Source of the DNA: Pseudomonas sp. 10-1B
GTDB lineage: Bacteria > Pseudomonadota > Gammaproteobacteria > Pseudomonadales > Pseudomonadaceae
Assembly (NCBI RefSeq): GCF_000935045.1
Contig: NZ_JYKS01000015.1
Span: forward strand, 338,617-402,616
Length of the DNA stretch: 64,000 nucleotides
Reading direction: 5' to 3'
Position numbers and translations under genes: made by a program. This document shows positions 1 to 7,821 of the stretch, one piece after another. Every line of letters begins with the position of its first letter. Positions within the stretch are counted from its first letter, which is position 1. The notes beneath the pieces were generated by a model. That model did no database searches, had not been told where the DNA came from, and was given only the letters and a program-made list of their open reading frames with translations.

Positions 1-103
1 CTGCCCGGTCGGGAAATGCCTGGGCGAACTCCTTGCCAGCTTCACGCAGGTAGCGCATCTCGGCGTCGAAGTAGCGAAGGGTCAGGTTGTCATCGGTACT
101 CAA
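1..103 (-). CDS. tssF: T6SS baseplate protein TssF, N-terminal fragment
   Basis: This is the first ~34 codons of a gene cut by the left edge. The N-terminus reads MSTDDNLTLRYFDAEMRYLR, followed by EAGKEFAQAFPDRA. That matches the conserved start of TssF, an aromatic acidic stretch followed by YLRE-G-EFA. TssF builds the T6SS baseplate wedge with TssE, TssG and TssK. The start is inferred as TTG, with AAGGAACG just upstream. It begins 22 nt after tssA ends, so it belongs to the same operon. tssG and tssE probably follow outside the window, which I infer from usual gene order. Confidence 0.8.
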   Translation of the reverse strand, partial: MSTDDNLTLRYFDAEMRYLREAGKEFAQAFPDRA

Positions 104-125
104 AGTGATCGTTCCTTGTATGGCC

Positions 126-1712
126 TCAGCCGCAGAGCACTGCAGCTCGCACAGGGTCCAGTGCCACCAGCGCAGCCAGCTGCGCCTCTATCTGCCTGGC
201 CAGGGCAGGCCGGTCGGCATCGTTGCGCAGGGTTTTCGCACGTAGCAGTTTCAGCAGCCGCGCCTTGACCTCGAAGCACAGCGCCGGCTCCCATTCGTCC
301 AGCGCATGGCGTTGCGCACTGGCGTCCAGGTCGCAGAACAGGTTCAGGGCCAGTTCGCTTTTGCCGTGTTGCTCCGCCACACGCGCCATCACCAGGCGCA
401 ACAGCCAGCGCTGGCGCCCGCTGTCCAGTTCCGGGCGCGCGGCCAACCAGGCCAGCGCCTGTTCGACGCCCTCCGTGTCAGCCTGGGCCAATGCTTCATG
501 CTCCAGCGCCAACACCGCGTTGCCGGCCTCGGCCGGGCTGGCTGCAGCAGCGGGCAACCATTGCTGCCCCAGCCCGGCAGTGACGTGCTGGTTGATCCAG
601 TCGCGGGTGGTTTCATCGGCAAAGGCGGTGCCGTCGCTCCAGCGCAGCGCCTCCAGCCCTGGCAAGCGTTGCAGCAGCATGCCGAGATCATCTCTGACGA
701 TGCTCGCCCAGGCGTTTTGGGGGGCTGGCGATTTACTCAGCGCCTGATGCAGGCACCACTGCAAGTCCAGCCAAAAATGGTTTACCCCCTCGGCATAAAG
801 GCACTCGACCTGCTCCAGCAATTCGCCCCAGCTTTGCTGCACGTACAGCCGTTGCAGCCGGGCGCGGGACTCGCCACGCGGTGGAGCCAGGCGGGTAATG
901 CCGTGAGCGTCCTGGGCTGGCAATTGGTGCACGGTATCCCAGCGCAGGCTTTTCATCAGACGGTGCGCGGCCAACCAGCCATCAGGTTGATCACGCAGGT
1001 AGCGCGCCAGGTTGCGCGCACTGTCGAGCAAGTCGCGCCCGGACTTGATCGGGGCCGCGCCTGGGCCGACGGGCTTGCTGTTGGCAGCGTGCTCGGCGCT
1101 GGTCTGCGGCACAATCGCATCGACGCCACCGGCCTGTACCAGCCGCACGGTCAGGGCGTTGTAAAGCGGCGCAAGGTGCGGCCGGTGTGCGGGCGGCCAG
1201 GCGCTGAGGCCGTGCTCCAGCCACACCAGCGCCGCGACAGTGCGCTCGGCTTCAGCCTTGACCACTTGCGGGTACAGCGACAGGCTGTCGAGCACCTTAC
1301 TGCTAGCCAGCCACTCCAGCGCGGCTTTGCGCGCCGTGGCGCGCGCAGGCAGCACCTGGCTGGCAAAGCGCTCGACCAAGGCTGCCAACAGGCTCAGACC
1401 ATCAGCCAACCCCGTTTCACCGTCGTTGTGCAGCCGGGCCCACAGGTAGTAAGTAGCAATACGCAAGTCCTTGCTGGTGGTCTCGAGCAGCTTGCGCGCG
1501 GCTTGGACAACCTGCTCGGCATCAGCCCCGGAGAGCTTGTTGACCTCCTCGCGCATCCGCTGGAAGTCATCCTCGTAGCCCGGGTCCTGCCCCACCGGCG
1601 AATCACCTGGAATGGGTTGCAACCAAGGCTCCCAGCACTGCGCATGCTGACGGGCGACCAACAACGGGTCGGCACCCGCCAGGCACCGCTCGACCAGTTT
1701 CTGCAGGCTCAT
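126..1712 (-). CDS. tssA: T6SS protein TssA (ImpA family)
   Basis: The 528-aa product carries an ImpA N-terminal domain near residues 30-130, recognised by PGYEDDFQRMREEVNKL and the following helical pattern. A less conserved linker and a helical C-terminal region follow. TssA proteins act as the cap or organiser that recruits the baseplate, primes sheath polymerisation and in some classes stabilises the extended sheath. The ATG overlaps the tssM stop as ATGA (4 nt), so the two are translationally coupled. I did not resolve which structural class (short C-terminus or VasJ/VasL type) it belongs to. Confidence 0.85.
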   Translation of the reverse strand: MSLQKLVERCLAGADPLLVARQHAQCWEPWLQPIPGDSPVGQDPGYEDDFQRMREEVNKLSGADAEQVVQAARKLLETTSKDLRIATYYLWARLHNDGETGLADGLSLLAALVERFASQVLPARATARKAALEWLASSKVLDSLSLYPQVVKAEAERTVAALVWLEHGLSAWPPAHRPHLAPLYNALTVRLVQAGGVDAIVPQTSAEHAANSKPVGPGAAPIKSGRDLLDSARNLARYLRDQPDGWLAAHRLMKSLRWDTVHQLPAQDAHGITRLAPPRGESRARLQRLYVQQSWGELLEQVECLYAEGVNHFWLDLQWCLHQALSKSPAPQNAWASIVRDDLGMLLQRLPGLEALRWSDGTAFADETTRDWINQHVTAGLGQQWLPAAAASPAEAGNAVLALEHEALAQADTEGVEQALAWLAARPELDSGRQRWLLRLVMARVAEQHGKSELALNLFCDLDASAQRHALDEWEPALCFEVKARLLKLLRAKTLRNDADRPALARQIEAQLAALVALDPVRAAVLCG

Positions 1713-4700
1713 GGCGCGTCCTCGTTGTGTGCGTAGCGTTGTGCTTTGCCGCCCTCCAGCAGGAAGATCTGCCGCGGCAAGCTGAAGTCGCGGAGCTTGA
1801 GCAACGCCATCGGCCCTGCGCCGAGTTCGGTACGCAAGTCCCAGGTCAGGTTCAGGCCATCGGCTGCCTTGAGTTGCAGCTTGTAGCGGCTGTCACCCGC
1901 GTCCAGCGGCGTCACCTGCGCCTGTTCCAGCAAACGGATCAGCCCCCAGGTGCCCTGGATGTAGGCAAACAGCCGCTCGCCGTCGAACACGCTGGTCCAG
2001 GTCAGGCTCACGCCGGGGCCGTCGCTCTGCCCGGGCCAGGTGAAGCGCTGCCAGCGTTCGCGCTGGTTGTAGTAGTGGTGTGTTTCGCCGTTGAGGATGA
2101 AGGTGGTTTGCACCACATCGCGCACCGGCTTGCCACGCAGTTCGAAACTCACCCCCATACCGCCATCGGTAAACAGCACATCAGCCAGCTCGCCAAGCTG
2201 ATTGATCGCCGTGAGGAACGCGGGGTTGAAACGCAGGCCCTGGCTGTTGCGCGGGTCGGCCACCCAGCGGCTGCCCTCTTTGCGCAGCAGGCCATTGAGC
2301 TGCTCGTGCAGGAAGCGATCGATACGCCCGGTATCGGCGCGGATCAGTTGGCCGAGCATGGGCAGCGAAGCATCGCTGGGGGTGGCGGCGAACGGGTAAC
2401 GACCCGCGAAAGCGTTGTTCCAATCGTCGACGATCGCCCGTTGCCAAGCCCTGTTCAGGCCCTCGGCAGAGGGCTGCAACACGCGCTGCCAGGCCTGCTC
2501 CAACGGCTCGACGAACAGCGTCTGGGCCGCCCTGCTCCACTCGTTGCCCAGGCTGGCGGCGATCAGGCTACCGTAGGACTGGGTATCGGTGAGGTCGACG
2601 CGCTTGCCCTGGAATACCGTCTGCGCCAGGGCCTGGGTCATGGCTTGCGGGTCGGGCGCGCTGGTGATCTGTTGCAACTTCAAGCGCACGCCGGTGACCT
2701 GGGTGAGAAATGCCTGCAAGCTGAGGTGGTCGTCGCTTTGCTGCCCTTCGGCACGCTTGCCCAGCAACGCCAGCAACGGGCCGAAGGTGCGCTCCAGCGG
2801 GCCAGGGCTGGCTTGCGTCGTTGGCCCGATCGGCGGCTTTTTATCCTGGCCGATCAGGTTCTGCGCGGACTCGATCAACGAATCCGCCAGGGCCTGGCCA
2901 CGCAGACCCGCCTGCCCTTGATAGGCCAGCGTGTCCATCAGCGCGATCAAGGGGGACTGGCGGGTATCGCTCATCAGGCTCAATTGGCTGATCACCTCGT
3001 CCAGCGTCCTGCCCTTGCGCCAACGCAGGCTGTTGAGAAACGCCAGCCAGGCGTTGCTGTAGTCGTTGAAGTAGCGGGCGGTGAGCCGTTCGCGCAGCTG
3101 CTCGGGGCTGAGTTCGCGGGTGATGTCACTGGGGTTGTCGCTAAGCACCCAGTCGATCTCTTCACGGCGCGCCTTGGCGGCAGCGTCGATGGCCCCGCGC
3201 ACCTGGCCTTCCCAGGCCTGACGGGTGAATACGCCGGGGACGCTGGCCGTGGTGGAGAACAAGGGGCCGGGGTCGGTATCGCCGACCATCTGCGCCAGGG
3301 CCACGGCCGGGTAGTGGTTGGCGGCGGTGTCCAGGGCCTGCTGGTACAGGCTGGTTTCGGCGTTGCGCTGGCCAAGCTGGTCGAGCAGGATCTGGCGGAC
3401 CTGGGCGATCAGTTTCGGCTCGGCCTCGATCGCCCAGTCCGGGTTGGCGGGCAGGCGCTCGGCGTAGAACGACCAGATGCCGGGTTCGGTCTTGCCCAGG
3501 GTCTGGACCAGGAAGTCGGCGTCAGCCTTGTCGGGGCGAGCGAGCATCAGGTAGGCCTTGAGCTGGGTGTAGGCCGCTTGTGCGCGCCGGGCGCGTTCGG
3601 GGCTGGCCGGTGGCAGTTTGACCAGCGCGCCGAGCTGGGCTTGCAGACGCGCTGCGGCCGGTTCGCGCACACGCTGGTGCAGGGCTTGCACGTAGTGCGG
3701 CCAGGCGACATCGCGCAGGGTGCGGGTGTGGTCCAGGCCAAAACGGTAGTACCAGGGGGCGCCGTGTTCGACGCGGTAGTCCAGCCGGGACACTTCGAGG
3801 CTCAGCTCGCGCAAGGCGGCCATGGGGTCGCTGCCCTCGGCTGGATGCTGCAGGGTCGCCAGTGCCTGGTTTACCTTGATGATTTCGGCATGGTTGCTGG
3901 CGAAGGACACTAACAAGCCGACGGCCCAAATGGCGGCGAGGCTCAGTACAGCAACGTAGGTCGCTCGGGGTAGGCTCCAGCCCAGGCGCCTGGCGCTACC
4001 CACATTCGCACTCAGCACGCCGCTCCACTCAGGAGTTACCTGCCAGTGGTGGTCCAGACCAGGCCGGCCCTTTCGTGGGGTCGCCAAGCTGAACCATACG
4101 CCACGCAACGAGACGGTACGTTCACTCCACACAGCGCCCAACGCGCTTGAACGCTCGTCTTCAAGATCGCGTGACAAACGCAACAGGAAATCATGTTCAG
4201 GATCGTTGTTGAGCTGCGCCAGGCCAGCTTCGCGCAAAGGCCGCACAAGCGAGTGTAAAAGTTCGCGCAGTTGCGCATCATCTACCTTTGATGGCAACCA
4301 GCAACCTACCGGCTGCACCGCGCGCGTCTCTTGCGACCACGCGCTGCTGCACACTTGCCACAGGTGCAGCGGCAATTGCCAACGCAACTCAAGGGCCAGG
4401 TCTCGCAGGCGCCGGGCCCCCAGGCTCATGGCTACGGCATCATCGCGTTGCGCCTTGTTCAGTGCCCAGACAACAGCCTCAGGCGCATGCCAGTGGCACA
4501 GCTTTCTCCACCCGTTCACCAGCTCGTGGTCGATTGCCGTTTGTGCACTGCCGCCCCACAATAAAAGTGTGTGCCGGTCGACCAACCAGCGCTTGTCACT
4601 CAGACCGGGGGCAATCGCATCAATCTGCGCGGCGTCGCCTACCACCAACAATACCCGGACCTTGCGGCGCCAAAACCGGCCATGGTGTTCACGCAGGCAA

Positions 4701-5014
4701 CCGGTAACTGCATGCAAAAGCGCATCCGGGTCAGCAATGCCTCCTCCGGAAATATCAACCGTCAACGGCGCCAGTTCGCTGTCGCAGTGCTGACTGTATG
4801 CTCGCTTGGCGAGCCTTCGGGCGATCAGCAGATAGCCTAGGCCCAACGCGATGACAGCGGCGGATGAACCCGCCACAAGGCTCCATAGTTCAAGTCCCGA
4901 CATTGGGCCGCCTGCTATGCCGAACAACTCTGGCTGCTGCCATCCCCAAGCTGCAAGCACCGCTACCGTTATCAGCAAGACACCGAACAGCAGCCACCAC
5001 CCCATCGTTTGCAT
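1709..5014 (-). CDS. tssM: T6SS inner-membrane complex protein TssM (IcmF/VasK family)
   Basis: The 1101-aa protein has the TssM layout. There is a TM hairpin at about 5-25 and 43-65, a cytoplasmic domain at about 66-350, a third TM at about 351-373, and then a large periplasmic part. The periplasmic part includes the TssM-typical PWYYRFGL near residue 425 and a C-terminal beta-rich TssM domain. It forms the trans-envelope channel with TssL. The place where many TssM proteins carry a Walker A loop reads VLLVVGDAAQID (about 121-132), which lacks GKS/T, so nucleotide hydrolysis is unlikely. It is followed by tssA with an ATGA overlap and preceded by a two-TM protein 9 nt away. Confidence 0.9.
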   Translation of the reverse strand: MQTMGWWLLFGVLLITVAVLAAWGWQQPELFGIAGGPMSGLELWSLVAGSSAAVIALGLGYLLIARRLAKRAYSQHCDSELAPLTVDISGGGIADPDALLHAVTGCLREHHGRFWRRKVRVLLVVGDAAQIDAIAPGLSDKRWLVDRHTLLLWGGSAQTAIDHELVNGWRKLCHWHAPEAVVWALNKAQRDDAVAMSLGARRLRDLALELRWQLPLHLWQVCSSAWSQETRAVQPVGCWLPSKVDDAQLRELLHSLVRPLREAGLAQLNNDPEHDFLLRLSRDLEDERSSALGAVWSERTVSLRGVWFSLATPRKGRPGLDHHWQVTPEWSGVLSANVGSARRLGWSLPRATYVAVLSLAAIWAVGLLVSFASNHAEIIKVNQALATLQHPAEGSDPMAALRELSLEVSRLDYRVEHGAPWYYRFGLDHTRTLRDVAWPHYVQALHQRVREPAAARLQAQLGALVKLPPASPERARRAQAAYTQLKAYLMLARPDKADADFLVQTLGKTEPGIWSFYAERLPANPDWAIEAEPKLIAQVRQILLDQLGQRNAETSLYQQALDTAANHYPAVALAQMVGDTDPGPLFSTTASVPGVFTRQAWEGQVRGAIDAAAKARREEIDWVLSDNPSDITRELSPEQLRERLTARYFNDYSNAWLAFLNSLRWRKGRTLDEVISQLSLMSDTRQSPLIALMDTLAYQGQAGLRGQALADSLIESAQNLIGQDKKPPIGPTTQASPGPLERTFGPLLALLGKRAEGQQSDDHLSLQAFLTQVTGVRLKLQQITSAPDPQAMTQALAQTVFQGKRVDLTDTQSYGSLIAASLGNEWSRAAQTLFVEPLEQAWQRVLQPSAEGLNRAWQRAIVDDWNNAFAGRYPFAATPSDASLPMLGQLIRADTGRIDRFLHEQLNGLLRKEGSRWVADPRNSQGLRFNPAFLTAINQLGELADVLFTDGGMGVSFELRGKPVRDVVQTTFILNGETHHYYNQRERWQRFTWPGQSDGPGVSLTWTSVFDGERLFAYIQGTWGLIRLLEQAQVTPLDAGDSRYKLQLKAADGLNLTWDLRTELGAGPMALLKLRDFSLPRQIFLLEGGKAQRYAHNEDAP

Positions 5015-5023
5015 TTGAAATTC

Positions 5024-6247
5024 CTAATTCGCTGGCGCAGGAGAGGGTACGATCACGGTGCTCCAGAGCACCGAAGCCGCAGAGCGCTCACCGCTGAAAA
5101 TGATCTGCACACCGGCGCCCTGCTTGATGTTCTGGGTAGCCGCGGCCAGGGCCAACCATGGCGCGGCCCTGCCCGGGTGCCCAAGCATGGCGTCCAGGTT
5201 ATGGACAAGGCCATCGAGCTCGGCTGGCAGGCGCATGAAGACCGTACCAAGTGCCGGCTCATGACCCGCGTCGATGCCCACGCGCCAGCCATGGTCGAGT
5301 GCGTCGCGCTCCTTGTCTGCCCAGTTCAAGGACTGGTCGACAGCGCTGCACCACGCTTCGCTGGTTTGCTCGCAGGCCTGTTGTGGTCGGTGCAGGCGGG
5401 CAATCGGCGGTAGGGTAGACGCGCCGAGCGGATTGCCAAGCAATAGTCCGACGGCCACTTCGGCCGTGCCCACAGGCTGGGATGGTGCAACCTGGCAGGA
5501 GACCACCAGCAGCAAAGAACGATCCTCGCTGCGCTGGTCGAGCCAGTGATCGAGAACACCAAGCCCACAGCCCGGCAGCGTCGTAGCGGGCTGTCGGTTA
5601 GCCGAGCTGCCCCATGCCTCTTGCCATATCCTGTGGATTTCACTCGCTGGCAAACTGCTGTCGACATCCAACAGCACGGCCAAGGGGACATCCGCCGGTA
5701 GCTGCGAAAGCGTCTCGGCCAAGTCTGCGAGCACTCGGTTCAAGGCTGCCAGCAACCTATGCTCCGCGGTGCTTCCTGCTTCTATCGGCAACCGGCTGTG
5801 CCGAGCTATGTCACCCGCCCAGGCAGGCTGTGTTCTGATCGCGCGTAGCCCGCTTAGCAACGCTTCGAGTTGAGTAACCCAGCTTTGCCCTGGCACCTGG
5901 AGCCCAGTGTGTAACGTGGCATCCAAAACCTGTACAAAACGCCGGCCTTGGTTAATCTTGCCTGCGTAGTCTTCCTCACGGGCCTGGTCCCAACCATCCG
6001 CTGCATGCCGTAACCCCAGGTAGTGCAAGATGCGCACGGCCAACAGCAGGCACCAACCCAAGAGCACGCCAGCCGCGACCAGCCACCAGATACGCAACGA
6101 TTGCTCAGCCAGTGGTTGGCTGGCAAACACCAGTACCCCGGCGGCGCCCAACAGCAGGAAAAGCATCAGCAAGCCCGACCACAGCCAGAGTCGAGGCATA
6201 CCAGGGCGCACCGCCACGGGTGGTAATTGGTCGAGACTGACTGGCAT
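5024..6247 (-). CDS. T6SS-cluster two-TM protein, unrecognised (TssM N-terminus-like layout)
   Basis: I do not recognise this 407-aa protein as a core Tss component. It has two TM helices at about 19-41 and 53-73 and a soluble remainder with alternating hydrophobic strands and helices (for example PLAVLLDVDSSLP and DRSLLLVVSCQVA). The layout recalls the membrane hairpin plus cytoplasmic domain of TssM, but without a third TM or a periplasmic part. It lies between PAAR (2 nt gap) and tssM (9 nt gap), so it is surely co-expressed with the membrane complex. An accessory subunit that contacts TssM or TssL is a reasonable guess, based on position only. Confidence 0.6.
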   Translation of the reverse strand: MPVSLDQLPPVAVRPGMPRLWLWSGLLMLFLLLGAAGVLVFASQPLAEQSLRIWWLVAAGVLLGWCLLLAVRILHYLGLRHAADGWDQAREEDYAGKINQGRRFVQVLDATLHTGLQVPGQSWVTQLEALLSGLRAIRTQPAWAGDIARHSRLPIEAGSTAEHRLLAALNRVLADLAETLSQLPADVPLAVLLDVDSSLPASEIHRIWQEAWGSSANRQPATTLPGCGLGVLDHWLDQRSEDRSLLLVVSCQVAPSQPVGTAEVAVGLLLGNPLGASTLPPIARLHRPQQACEQTSEAWCSAVDQSLNWADKERDALDHGWRVGIDAGHEPALGTVFMRLPAELDGLVHNLDAMLGHPGRAAPWLALAAATQNIKQGAGVQIIFSGERSAASVLWSTVIVPSPAPAN

Positions 6248-6249
6248 GA

Positions 6250-6513
6250 TCAGCGCGTGCCCGCTTCAGGCAACGATGTGATCAGCGCACAGCCGCAGGC
6301 ACATAAATGACCGTTGAACGCTACCGGCAGACCGTTATCGCTGAATGTCGCGTGACCTTCGGCTATCATCGTGCGCCCATGCCCTGGTAGCGGGCAGAAC
6401 ACCGGATCCCCTTGCCGAGCTACAGCGATACCGGCGAAACGCATTGTGCTGGACCCAGACAATACAGTGCCACCACTGCTCGTTTTGTCGCCAACCCGAA
6501 TAACTCCACGCAT
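6250..6513 (-). CDS. PAAR-domain spike-tip protein
   Basis: This 87-aa single-domain protein has the PAAR signature: the start RGVIRVGDKTSSGGTVLSG, then GDPVFCPLPGHG, and a C-terminal CACGCAL with His and Cys residues suited to the metal site at the cone tip. PAAR proteins sharpen the VgrG spike and can carry effectors. There is no effector extension here, so the tip probably caps the VgrG whose cargo is the adjacent Tle5 proteins. The ATG start is 42 nt after the immunity gene and 2 nt before the next gene. Confidence 0.88.
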   Translation of the reverse strand: MRGVIRVGDKTSSGGTVLSGSSTMRFAGIAVARQGDPVFCPLPGHGRTMIAEGHATFSDNGLPVAFNGHLCACGCALITSLPEAGTR

Positions 6514-6555
6514 CTATAACCTCGACTTGTTGTCAAACAGAATATTTAATGCACT

Positions 6556-7821
6556 TCAACCGAGCAGTCCCCACTCAACACGCTTCTCGCACTGCATCGG
6601 TTTGTCCCGCAATGGCCAAATGCGCGGTTCTTTCCAGTTCATCGTGTACCGCGGCATGACTTCGCCTTGCTCGAAGTAGCGAGTCGTCTCTCGCAGGCTG
6701 GTGATCATGACTTTCCAATAACCACTCTCCGGGCAGGGTTGGTCGCTTTCGCAGATCATCACCGGGAAGTTGGCATCGCTGAACGACGGAGAGCCCGGCA
6801 TGGGTTTGCCGGTGGCCGGGTCGAGGACTTTCTCCTTGGCTAACTTGCGGATCAGCGCTTCGCTGGGTTTTTCTGGCGGGACATTGGCCAGGCGGTCCTC
6901 CAGCCATTTAAGCTTGCCGTCCCATGGGGGGAGTTTGGCCGGAGGTAGCGGGACTATTTCGTTGATTTCGGGAACCGTGGGATTGGCGTATGAATAATTA
7001 GCTAGCACCTTCCAGATTTTCCTGTATCGTTCGGCACGTTCCAAATCCTCCTTTTGACCAAGATAGTTAAGTTTGTCCTGTGGAGACGGCCCTTGAAAGG
7101 CCATTTCCAGGAACCCACTCGAGGTCTCATGGCCAGCGGCCACCCCAAACTGGAAGGCTTCGACTGCCTGTGAATAGTGTCCGGCCTGTTTCAAATAGAC
7201 CCCTAAATTCACTGCTGCCTCCCCGTGACCTTGTTGCGCCGCGCATTGCCACATCTGCTGCGCTACATTCGGTGCAATATCTATGGGAGCCAATTTCTCT
7301 GCCACATAATACTGAGCAAGCGCGCTGCCCTCATCGGCAGCTTTACGGTAGTAACGCAGCGCCATTTCCTGATCCATCCGCAGGCCAGCCGAACCTTGAT
7401 CAAGAAATATGCCGACGAAGTAATAACCTGTCGCGACCCCCGCCTCAATCAATCTCTGACTTAATCGCAGGTGCTCTCCTCTACCAATCTCAAATCGCCC
7501 ACGCATAGCACCATTCTGCAGGTTGATATTGGCCTTGAAATGATCATGCTCCATTGCAATTCTATAGAGCCGTGCAATTTCAATATCCACGGCCCTATCA
7601 CGTTTGAGTAGGTTGTTTTTTTGCAACCATCGCGCATATTTAAACAGGACATCAGCTTCCGCTGGCGGCTCTGGGATTTTTTCATGCACACAACTGAAAT
7701 CCAGCTTGGCTTGTATATTTTCCAGCGAATCCACAGCCACCCCCTTGGACGAGTACACGTAACCAGGCTCATTGCTGCACGCAGACAGCAATAGGCCTAT
7801 CAACAGTAAGCCACACCACAT
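6556..7821 (-). CDS. Sel1-repeat lipoprotein, probable Tle5 immunity protein (distal copy)
   Basis: The ~421-aa product starts with a lipoprotein signal (MWCGLLLIGLLLSAC, lipobox Cys about residue 15). Sel1-like repeats follow at about 130-245 (pattern ALRYYRKAADEGSALAQYYV), then a C-terminal domain from about 285. Sel1-repeat proteins beside Tle5b phospholipases are known periplasmic immunity proteins. The ATG overlaps the effector stop by 1 nt (TGATG). The TTG one codon upstream is less likely. Compared with the proximal copy, the N-terminal ~65 residues and about 195-275 differ strongly, while the last ~135 residues are almost identical. Confidence 0.85.
   Translation of the reverse strand: MWCGLLLIGLLLSACSNEPGYVYSSKGVAVDSLENIQAKLDFSCVHEKIPEPPAEADVLFKYARWLQKNNLLKRDRAVDIEIARLYRIAMEHDHFKANINLQNGAMRGRFEIGRGEHLRLSQRLIEAGVATGYYFVGIFLDQGSAGLRMDQEMALRYYRKAADEGSALAQYYVAEKLAPIDIAPNVAQQMWQCAAQQGHGEAAVNLGVYLKQAGHYSQAVEAFQFGVAAGHETSSGFLEMAFQGPSPQDKLNYLGQKEDLERAERYRKIWKVLANYSYANPTVPEINEIVPLPPAKLPPWDGKLKWLEDRLANVPPEKPSEALIRKLAKEKVLDPATGKPMPGSPSFSDANFPVMICESDQPCPESGYWKVMITSLRETTRYFEQGEVMPRYTMNWKEPRIWPLRDKPMQCEKRVEWGLLG

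Noticed and set aside
306..1736. Long plus-strand reading frame (476 aa) opposite tssA
   Set aside because: It is the antisense shadow of a recognised T6SS gene in GC-rich DNA; the product has low-complexity Arg/Gln/Ala composition and no domain.
1727..3913. 728-aa plus-strand reading frame opposite tssM
   Set aside because: Antisense shadow; the real tssM is unambiguous by motifs, TM pattern and operon overlap.
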